From: AV40 sp035568175 | Lineage (GTDB): Bacteria > Verrucomicrobiota > Verrucomicrobiia > Chthoniobacterales > UBA10450 | Assembly (NCBI GenBank): GCA_035568175.1 | Contig: DATMON010000003.1 | Span: 62,001 to 126,000, forward strand | Length of the DNA: 64,000 nucleotides | Reading direction: 5' to 3' | Part shown: one piece after another, positions 58,379 to 64,000 of the stretch | Layout: every line of letters starts with the position of its first letter | Position numbering within the stretch: position 1 is the stretch's first letter | The notes under the pieces: model-generated | Told to the model about the DNA's origin: nothing | Seen by the model: only the letters and a program-made list of their open reading frames with translations | Databases searched by the model: none | Translations under genes and position numbers: made by a program

Positions 58379-59197
58379 TCAACGCTGCAACGCGTCGAGA
58401 TCGGAGCGCGACAGTTGCTGCAGTTTGCTGAGGTTGCAGGCGTGAAAACGAAATCGCGAACGAAACATCTTTTTTTTCAAATCCAAATGAAAATGTGGCG
58501 CCAGCCGAGCGAGCACCTCGAAGCCGGTGTGATCGTGAAATTCGCCAACAATCCATTGGCACTGATTCAAAATCGCATCGGGCAAGGTTGAAAAAACATC
58601 GGCTTCGGCGCCCTCGCAGTCGATCTTGATCAGGTCGACCTGCGCGATCCCGATTTCGCGCAAGACGTCATCTAATCGGCGAATCTCGCACTCGACGGTG
58701 GCGGCAGGATGGCCACGATCCTTGAAGCGGCCCCCGGTCTCAAACGCCCCAAAATTTACATTATCAGCGGGGACGGCAATGCGTTGAGGATTCGCTCCAA
58801 GTCCATAATTGAAAACCGTGACACCGCGTAGATGCGCGACATTTTTTTGCAAAATGCGGAACGTATCGGGATGAGGTTCAAATCCGAAAATCTTGGCGTC
58901 GGGGAACTGGCGATGAAAATAAAGAATGGAAGCACCGATGTTGCTGCCGATGTCGAGAATGGTTTTCGGTCTGAGGCCCGGAGGCACATAATACTCTGCT
59001 TTCTTCCCGCTCTTGAGGAGAACTTGATACAGAACGAATGGGTCGGCGCTGCCTGATCGATAAAAAATATCTCGGCCGCCCCAACGCAAGCGGGCGAGCG
59101 ATGAAATCGCAGATTGGCGCACTGTGTCAGCAGTGAAGCGGAGCGAGCGGGAACGAACCAAGATCTTGATCAGGTTGCGGAAGCCAACAGCCGACAC
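58379..59197 (-). CDS. FkbM-family SAM-dependent methyltransferase
   Basis: 272 residues. Rossmann methyltransferase: the SAM-binding TILDIGSNIGASILYFHRQF (about 80-100), FGFEPHPDTFRILQKNVA with the acidic residue that binds ribose, then VDLIKIDCEGAEADVFSTLP (about 195-215) characteristic of FkbM proteins, which O-methylate sugars or other small molecules. The start is somewhat uncertain. Single gene. The 261 bases after it toward 58118 contain only weak AGAAGTC/GAAGTC-type short repeats. Confidence 0.9.
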   Translation of the reverse strand: MSAVGFRNLIKILVRSRSLRFTADTVRQSAISSLARLRWGGRDIFYRSGSADPFVLYQVLLKSGKKAEYYVPPGLRPKTILDIGSNIGASILYFHRQFPDAKIFGFEPHPDTFRILQKNVAHLRGVTVFNYGLGANPQRIAVPADNVNFGAFETGGRFKDRGHPAATVECEIRRLDDVLREIGIAQVDLIKIDCEGAEADVFSTLPDAILNQCQWIVGEFHDHTGFEVLARLAPHFHLDLKKKMFRSRFRFHACNLSKLQQLSRSDLDALQR

Positions 59198-59258
59198 AAA
59201 CCAAGATTAGCTGCATCTGGCCCAATGAATCACGCCAATTAGTTGCGCTGGCACCCGG

Positions 59259-60767
59259 TCAGAGCGCGAAGAACGTTTTCAGCCGGTTAAGGAACGTGGC
59301 GGTGTATTCGCGCTGTTTCGCATCCTGATCAGCACTTGAGGTAGCCAGATCTTTGAGAATGCCTTCAGTCTCCATTTTGCGTTGCGCCAGCAGCTCGCTC
59401 AGTTGTTTCAGGCAATCGGGCGACTCGCGAATGACTTCACCCATCACGTCTTTGCTGATCTCCATGACGTAGCAATCGCCCTCAGCTTTCACGGTTGCGC
59501 TCCGCTTTTCGCCGGTGAGCAACGACATCTCGCCGAAGCAATCCCCCGAGCGCAATGTCGCCACCGGGATTGCCGATCCATTTTTTGAAATGGAGACCTG
59601 CGCCGCGCCGCGGACCAGAATGAACATGGAATCGCCTTCCGCGCCTTCTTCGATGACACGCTCGCCACGCCCAAAGTGATTGAGGTGCGACTGCTTCACC
59701 AGATCTCCGATCTGCCCATCTGAGAGGCAATCGAAGAGCGGTTCGCCGCGCAAGATCGCGCGCGCTTCGTCGTGATCTTCTTCTATCGATCGAACGGCTG
59801 GCCGGTGCAAATACAAATCCTGAATGGGGTAAGGAATCTTAATCCGCTGGCGTTTCAATTCGTACCAGACATTGGTGCGAACGGCGTCATTGGTCTCGTT
59901 AATCCGGGAATGGTTGCCCATGTAGTATTTGATTTCATAGAGGACGGCGTGATCGGCAAAGTCGACCAGGAACACTCGTACTTTCGGCTCGGGCAGGACA
60001 TTGACTGCGCTTTGGGCCGCGCGCATCAGCGCGTCTTTTACGCGATTGGGCGGCACGTTGTAATCCACGCCCACGCGAATGCGCATCGCGTGGACCTCAG
60101 TTGGATAATGCAAATTAACGATGGTACTCTTGACGATCTCGTTGTTCGGAATGTCGAGATAGATGCCGTCGTTCGTCCGCAACCGCGTCGAGCGCCAGTT
60201 GATTTCCATCACTTCGCCGTAGGTCTCGCCGATCTTTAGCCAGTCGCTCACTTTGTACGGGCGATTGATCTGGATCGACATCCCCGCAATGATGCCGCTG
60301 AGAAAATTCTGACCGGCGAAGCCGAGAACGAGTGCGATGACGCCCGACCCGACGACGACGCCTTTGAGTTCGCGCTCGGCGTGATAACCGAAGCTCAGCA
60401 CGAGAAGCAGCGCGATCAGAAACAAAACGAGCGCGACGATTTCGCGGAGAAAATGTGGAATCGTTGTCTGCTTGCGCCGCTCGAAATAAAGATCCCAAAC
60501 GTAACGATTAACCAACGCGACGATGAGCGCTGTGCTCAACAGCAGCGCCGCAGCGCCAAAGTGAACTCGCCATGATGCTTGAACGCCATAGACCGCCAGC
60601 GCGACGTAAAACGCCAGGGCCAGACAAAAGAACTGATACAGAATACCGAGTCGCACATCGGCACGCCGTTTTAGAAATCGCCCGATGCTTAACGCGACGA
60701 TGAACGTTCCGACGAACGCAACAATGGTTAACGCGGTTCGCTGCGTGTCGAACGAGAGGGCAGACAT
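59259..60767 (-). CDS. MscS-type mechanosensitive channel with C-terminal cNMP-binding domain
   Basis: 502-residue inner-membrane channel. N-terminal helices (about 10-165), the MscS pore helix and beta domain: GLAGQNFLSGIIAGMSIQIN is seen as LGFAGQNFLSGIIAGMSIQ, followed by GDI-like YGEVMEINWRSTRLRTNDGI. The cyclic-nucleotide-binding domain is about 350-460: VIEEGAEGDSMFILVRGAAQ, GDCFGEMSLLTGEKRSATV. MscS proteins release ions on membrane tension; CNB-fused members (bCNG type) are gated by or respond to cyclic nucleotides. Followed 63 bases away by another CNB gene on the same strand. Confidence 0.93.
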   Translation of the reverse strand: MSALSFDTQRTALTIVAFVGTFIVALSIGRFLKRRADVRLGILYQFFCLALAFYVALAVYGVQASWRVHFGAAALLLSTALIVALVNRYVWDLYFERRKQTTIPHFLREIVALVLFLIALLLVLSFGYHAERELKGVVVGSGVIALVLGFAGQNFLSGIIAGMSIQINRPYKVSDWLKIGETYGEVMEINWRSTRLRTNDGIYLDIPNNEIVKSTIVNLHYPTEVHAMRIRVGVDYNVPPNRVKDALMRAAQSAVNVLPEPKVRVFLVDFADHAVLYEIKYYMGNHSRINETNDAVRTNVWYELKRQRIKIPYPIQDLYLHRPAVRSIEEDHDEARAILRGEPLFDCLSDGQIGDLVKQSHLNHFGRGERVIEEGAEGDSMFILVRGAAQVSISKNGSAIPVATLRSGDCFGEMSLLTGEKRSATVKAEGDCYVMEISKDVMGEVIRESPDCLKQLSELLAQRKMETEGILKDLATSSADQDAKQREYTATFLNRLKTFFAL

Positions 60768-60830
60768 CGGCTAATCGCTTTCAACCATAATCAAACTAGC
60801 ATGCAACGACAAGTTTAGAGCTGCGGCCGC

Positions 60831-61631
60831 CTAATCGCGGGACTTCTTCTTGAGCTCGTCCAAGCGACGAATAATGTCGCTCAACAGCAGCTCGTTCTTG
60901 AGATTCACCTGATAATCGAGGTTGGCACGCAACCGATCTTTCTCCGACTGGCGGTTTTGCGACATCATAATTACTGGGGCCGACAAAGACGCGATCATCC
61001 CAATCACCAAGTTGAGCAAAACGTACGGATAAGGATCAAAGCCTTTGTCGAGAAGGAACCAGCTATTTAGCCCAATCCAAAGGAGCGTAAAAACAATCGA
61101 AGCTGTGATGAATTTCCAGCTTCCGCCGAATTCCGCGATCACATCAGCCGCGTGATCCGCAAGCGTAAGCCGGGCCGCTACTTCCTCATTCACGTTACGC
61201 GAGACGCGATGGCGTAAAAGATCGTCAGTGCGTCGCAGTCGCTGGGTTAAGGCGGTTAACAATTCAAGCGCGACGCGCGGATCGCTTCTCATGAAGGAGA
61301 GAAAATCGTCCCGGGTCAGCTTTGCTACACGCGCGTCTTCAATCGCAATAGCATTGGCGGAGCGGCCGTGGCCATCGAGCATCGACATCTCGCCGAAGAA
61401 ATCTCCCGCGCCAAGCTCAGCCAGGGTCACAACGGCGCCATCAGCGTCGGTTATGCTGATCTGCACCTTGCCCACATCGATCAAATACATCGCGTCCCCC
61501 GGATCGCCGCTGCGGAAAATCGTCGCCGACCTCGGATAATCGTGAATGGTCAGGTACTCACCCAATTCCGCAGTCGCTTTGGAATCGAGCGAGGCGAACA
61601 ACGGGACAGAACGTAAGGTGGCGGCATCCAT
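60831..61631 (-). CDS. cNMP-binding domain-DUF1003 membrane protein
   Basis: 266 residues. CNB domain about 10-125 (IFRSGDPGDAMYLIDVGKVQ, FFGEMSMLDGHGRSANAIAI), then a DUF1003 domain about 145-260 with two membrane helices: FGGSWKFITASIVFTLLWIG, LNSWFLL, FDPYPYVLLNLVIGMIASLS, and MSQNRQSEKDR. DUF1003 is an uncharacterised membrane domain sometimes tied to cation stress. It is upstream of the MscS-CNB gene on the same strand; they may form an operon of cNMP-sensing membrane proteins. Confidence 0.92.
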   Translation of the reverse strand: MDAATLRSVPLFASLDSKATAELGEYLTIHDYPRSATIFRSGDPGDAMYLIDVGKVQISITDADGAVVTLAELGAGDFFGEMSMLDGHGRSANAIAIEDARVAKLTRDDFLSFMRSDPRVALELLTALTQRLRRTDDLLRHRVSRNVNEEVAARLTLADHAADVIAEFGGSWKFITASIVFTLLWIGLNSWFLLDKGFDPYPYVLLNLVIGMIASLSAPVIMMSQNRQSEKDRLRANLDYQVNLKNELLLSDIIRRLDELKKKSRD

Positions 61632-61761
61632 TATATTCGTTAGGCGTCTACGAGCCGGCGATTATACACAGGATATGCCGTGCCATGGAAGCCAGCGTTA
61701 GGGAGGCTGTGGCGACAAATGCCAGTCCGGCTCCTACCATCTCGCCTGCAATTCTCCTCTA

Positions 61762-61781
61762 GCGGTGGTCTGCGACCGCCG
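61762..61781. repeat. Short hairpin-forming inverted repeat
   Basis: GCGGTGGTC-TGC-GACCGCCG-like inverted repeat with one mismatch, 16-35 bases after the stop of the DUF423 gene on the minus strand. It could act as a factor-independent or processed 3' end, or be a repetitive palindromic unit. Confidence 0.4.
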
Positions 61782-61796
61782 AAGCCATCAGGCACT

Positions 61797-62153
61797 CTAC
61801 AATTTTGGCGGCGAAATAACCAGCCACGCCCAACCCGCCAGAAAACAAAGCCCGCCGATCGGCGTGACCGCGCCTAACCAGCGCACGCCGGTCAATCCCA
61901 TCACGTACAAGCTGCCACTGAAAATAATGATGCCGGCGAAGAGCAGCCACCACGCACCGCGGTTGGCTGTTCCAAAAAACGTCAACACAAAAAGCGCGAT
62001 CGCGTGAATGAAGTGATACAGCACCGCCTTGTTCCAAACATCGATCAAACCACGCGCTTCCAGCGTCGGCTTCAGCCAATGCGCGCCAAAAGCGCCCAGT
62101 GCCACCGCCAGAAAACAAAGCGCCGCTGCAATTCTTACGAATAAAAGCGACAT
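61797..62153 (-). CDS. DUF423 membrane protein
   Basis: 118-residue inner-membrane protein with four helices, typical DUF423 (YgdD) length. MSLLFVRIAAALCFLAVALG, then AFGAHWLKPTLEARGLIDVW, HFIHAIALFVLTFF and TPIGGLCFLAGWAWLVIS match the family. ATG at 62153 is chosen over an upstream in-frame start because the family begins directly at the first helix. Function of the family is unknown. Confidence 0.92.
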   Translation of the reverse strand: MSLLFVRIAAALCFLAVALGAFGAHWLKPTLEARGLIDVWNKAVLYHFIHAIALFVLTFFGTANRGAWWLLFAGIIIFSGSLYVMGLTGVRWLGAVTPIGGLCFLAGWAWLVISPPKL

Positions 62154-62190
62154 GCAGCGATTATGTTCGCCAATCAGCGCGTTACAAGTG

Positions 62191-62250
62191 TGGAGGGACA
62201 TGCGCTGTCGTGTCCCAAAAATTTGGGCGCCGACAGCGCGGCGCCCTCCA
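62191..62250. repeat. 60-base nested palindrome (REP- or MITE-like)
   Basis: Three nested inverted repeats share one centre: TGGAGGG/CCCTCCA (62191-62197, 62244-62250), GCGCTGTCG/CGACAGCGC (62202-62210, 62231-62239) and CCCAAA/TTTGGG (62214-62219, 62222-62227). It sits between DUF423 and the rplK remnant. The size and nesting suggest a repetitive palindromic element rather than a plain terminator. Confidence 0.75.
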
Positions 62251-62261
62251 ACATTCGAAAA

Positions 62262-62341
62262 TTAATCGACGATTTCGAGGCCCATCTGACGGGCGGTGCC
62301 GACTATGATGCGAAGAACGCCTTCGTCAGTCCGCACGTCTA
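62262..62341 (-). pseudogene. Duplicated 3' end of rplK
   Basis: The last 26 codons read LIDVRTDEGVLRIIVGTARQ, then MGLEIVD and TAA. They match the end of the intact rplK (SDEAAFRIIEGTARQMGLEI, then VD). DNA identity is clear but imperfect, mostly at third positions, so the copy is not recent or came from a relative. The fragment begins right at the stop codon of the response-regulator gene. Confidence 0.8.
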
Positions 62342-62803
62342 TCAGCTCAGCTGGCCAATGACATCTCGGATCGCTGAGTCGAGCGTCGGCAGGTTGAAGG
62401 GTTTGAAGAGCACCCTCGCGTTGATCCGCCGAAAGAAAAACTCGATCGCAGGATTGTTCTTGTGACCGGTAAAAAAAATGAAGCGCTGACGCGTAGCCGG
62501 TCGGACCCGCGTCACCGCCCAATAAAACATCTCGCCCCCCATCTTCGGCATCATCATGTCGCAAATGATGACATCGAAGGCGCCGTTCATGATCTTACGC
62601 AGGCCCTCGATGCCGGTATTGACTGAGGTCACCTGATAAGAGCAGTAGGAGAGATACTCGTGAAGAACCTGCCGGAAATCACGGCGATCTTCGAGGAGCA
62701 AAACCTTCAGGTTCGAGGCGCTGGACCTCGCCGGTTCTTCCACGTCAATGTGAATAGTGGCTAACTCAGCGGGACCGGGAATTTGCGACCGTTGCCGAGC
62801 CAT
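62342..62803 (-). CDS. Single-domain response regulator receiver
   Basis: About 153 residues from the ATG at 62803; an open GTG start at 62866 would add 21 residues. After a variable N-terminus, the receiver domain (about 35-152) has LKVLLLEDRRDFR (one acidic pocket residue shifted, ED then R), phospho-acceptor Asp in DVIICDMMMPKMGGEMF, Thr in FIFFTGHK and Lys in VLFKPFNLP. No output domain. It lies between the intact rplK and the rplK tail copy, where rplA would be expected. No histidine kinase is nearby. Confidence 0.85.
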   Translation of the reverse strand: MARQRSQIPGPAELATIHIDVEEPARSSASNLKVLLLEDRRDFRQVLHEYLSYCSYQVTSVNTGIEGLRKIMNGAFDVIICDMMMPKMGGEMFYWAVTRVRPATRQRFIFFTGHKNNPAIEFFFRRINARVLFKPFNLPTLDSAIRDVIGQLS

Positions 62804-62904
62804 AGACCCCAGCCGATGAGCAAGACGAGTGCCCTCGTAACATTGCGCGCCGTGTCTTTTCGCCACGGCTTCAGCACGGCGGCGATTGCCGTTGCTCGTC
62901 GATG

Positions 62905-63330
62905 TTAATCGACGATCTCGAGGCCCATTTGCCGGGCAGTGCCTTCGATGATGCGGAATGCAGCTTCATCGCTGCGCGCGTTCAGGTCTTTGGCTTTCGT
63001 TTTCACAATGTCCATCACCTGTTTGCGCGTGACCTTGCCGACTTTTTCTTTGTTCGGTTCCTTCGATCCAGCGGCGATGTTGGCCGCTTTCTTCAACAGA
63101 ATCGCGGCCGGCGGACTTTTGGTGATGAACGTGAACGACTTGTCTTTGAAAACAGTGATCACGACCGGCAGAATATCGCCCGCTTGTTTCTGGGTGGCCG
63201 CGTTAAATTCTTTGCAGAACGCCATGATGTTGATACCGCGCGGTCCAAGCGCGGTGCCGACTGGCGGCGCCGGGTTCGCCTGGCCGGCCGGAATCTGCAA
63301 TTTGATATGAGCGATTACTTCTTTTGCCAT
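62905..63330 (-). CDS. rplK: 50S ribosomal protein L11
   Basis: 141 residues, normal L11 length. MAKEVIAHIKLQIPAGQANP, the family signature around GPRGINIMAFCKEFN, and the C-terminal RNA-binding domain ending GTARQMGLEIVD. It binds 23S rRNA at the GTPase centre. Located 48 bases after nusG, as in the usual secE-nusG-rplK-rplA order, but rplA does not follow; a response regulator and a duplicate rplK tail do. Confidence 0.97.
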   Translation of the reverse strand: MAKEVIAHIKLQIPAGQANPAPPVGTALGPRGINIMAFCKEFNAATQKQAGDILPVVITVFKDKSFTFITKSPPAAILLKKAANIAAGSKEPNKEKVGKVTRKQVMDIVKTKAKDLNARSDEAAFRIIEGTARQMGLEIVD

Positions 63331-63378
63331 CGGAAAAGTTGTTAGTTGATAGTTTGTTAACTGCCTGTCCGGCTCGGA

Positions 63379-63948
63379 CTAGCCGCGTTCGACTTGCCAA
63401 TATTCAAGTTCCACCGGCGTAGCGCGGCCGAAAATTGTAACCGAGACGCGCAGTTTGCCGCGCTCCGGATCGATTTCTTCCACAATACCATTCTGGTTCT
63501 GGAACGGCCCGTCCGCCACCTTGACCGTCTCGCCAACTTCGAAGCTGACTTTCGGTTTCACCTTTTCTTCGCGCTCTTTCATTTGCGCGAGCATGCTGTC
63601 CACTTCCGATTGGCGCATCGGGATCGGTTTATCTTTGGTTCCAGCAAAACCGATTACGCCTGGAGTTTCGCGGATGAAATACCAGGTCCGGCCGACGAGC
63701 TGATTGTTCTCGTCGAGCAAATGCATGTTCACGATCAGGTAGCCAGGGAAGAATTTGCGGGTCGTCTCGCTTTTCTTGCCCTTCTTGATTTCCGAAACGC
63801 GCTCGGTCGGAACGAGGACCTCGTAAATCAAATCGCTCATCTCCTCGGTCTTGACCCGCTTGTCGATGTTCTCCTTGACCTTGTTCTCCTGGCCGGAGAG
63901 CACGTGCACCACGAACCATTGGTCTTTGCCTGCGAGTGTTTGCGCCAT
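63379..63948 (-). CDS. nusG: Transcription termination/antitermination factor NusG
   Basis: 189 residues. The NGN domain (about 10-120) starts WFVVHVLSGQENKVKENIDK and has KFFPGYLIVNM and TWYFIRETPGVIGFAG. The C-terminal KOW domain has GETVKVADGPFQNQNGIVEE. It binds RNA polymerase and links transcription to Rho and to ribosomes. It follows secE (one base between stop and start) and precedes rplK. Confidence 0.97.
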   Translation of the reverse strand: MAQTLAGKDQWFVVHVLSGQENKVKENIDKRVKTEEMSDLIYEVLVPTERVSEIKKGKKSETTRKFFPGYLIVNMHLLDENNQLVGRTWYFIRETPGVIGFAGTKDKPIPMRQSEVDSMLAQMKEREEKVKPKVSFEVGETVKVADGPFQNQNGIVEEIDPERGKLRVSVTIFGRATPVELEYWQVERG

Positions 63949-63949
63949 A

Positions 63950-64000
63950 TCAATGTAGCCGGGTAAAATAATGGACCACGTTCACAAGAACGAAATCGAA
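63950..64000 (-). CDS. secE: Preprotein translocase SecE, C-terminal end only (probable)
   Basis: Only the last 16 codons are in the window, read as FDFVLVNVVHYFTRLH then TGA (stop at 63952-63950). The hydrophobic end, the single base to the nusG ATG and the usual secE-nusG order support SecE. The sequence alone is too short to prove it. Confidence 0.55.
   Translation of the reverse strand, partial: FDFVLVNVVHYFTRLH

Noticed and set aside
62262..62564. Minus-strand open frame ending in the rplK tail as a real gene
   Set aside because: Only the last 26 codons are L11-like; the rest is antisense or out of frame within the response-regulator gene.

Overview
The window looks like a chromosomal segment of a free-living, moderately GC-rich Gram-negative bacterium of the PVC group, most likely a soil Verrucomicrobiota of the Chthoniobacterales type. 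This is inferred from the gene families: many Hanks-type kinases with PEGA domains, PEP-CTERM proteins, outer-membrane barrels, multihaem cytochromes with CcsBA-type maturation, and TPR-adenylate cyclases. No rRNA, CRISPR array, transposase or phage gene was seen.

Layout. 1-2.6 kb: tyrS (3' end cut off), two secreted proteins and tadA. 2.7-10.7 kb: a PEGA kinase translationally overlapped by the first of a run of small exported proteins. These share an N-terminal hydrophobic segment ending in RLPAPI(S/V)EE but carry different C-terminal domains (YARHG, a GTW beta domain, TonB_C, an unknown domain); an amidase and several gene remnants lie among them. 10.7-11.6 kb: an FHA-adenylate cyclase. 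11.6-19.3 kb: a duplicated three-gene module (kinase, small cysteine-pair secreted protein, opposing outer-membrane barrel). 19.4-35.3 kb: an electron-transfer and cytochrome-maturation locus: a 10-haem cytochrome c, a di-haem cytochrome b, a cNMP-sensing 4x[4Fe-4S] protein, 4-haem and 5-haem cytochromes, a barrel lipoprotein, a membrane-anchored ferredoxin/flavin reductase, a lipoprotein, ResB and CcsA/ResC. 35.4-40.9 kb: two more kinases, one fused to a formylglycine-generating-enzyme-like domain, and a kinase remnant. 40.9-46.4 kb: a GT87-like protein, two more RLPAPI proteins, and a 2.7-kb segment flanked by a 54-bp repeat made from the 3' end of tRNA-Gln. 46.5-64 kb: an MBL hydrolase, a PEP-CTERM protein, a TPR protein, a K+-independent H+-pyrophosphatase, a cyclase-TPR protein, HTTM and FkbM proteins, an MscS-CNB channel, a CNB-DUF1003 protein, DUF423, a response regulator beside a duplicated rplK tail, rplK, nusG and the edge of secE.

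How it may work together. All five intact kinases carry the same upstream signature, CTTTAT-N17-TTAG-like, 36-38 bases before a GTG codon, as expected for leaderless transcripts from one shared promoter class. An FHA protein (a reader of phosphothreonine), two class III cyclases and three cNMP-binding proteins suggest linked Ser/Thr-phosphorylation and cAMP signalling, possibly reaching the respiratory complex through the cNMP-FeS protein. The strongest candidate for an undescribed system is the kinase-linked RLPAPI family: a conserved N-terminal export or anchoring module with exchangeable cargo, with visible duplication, decay and fragment scars.
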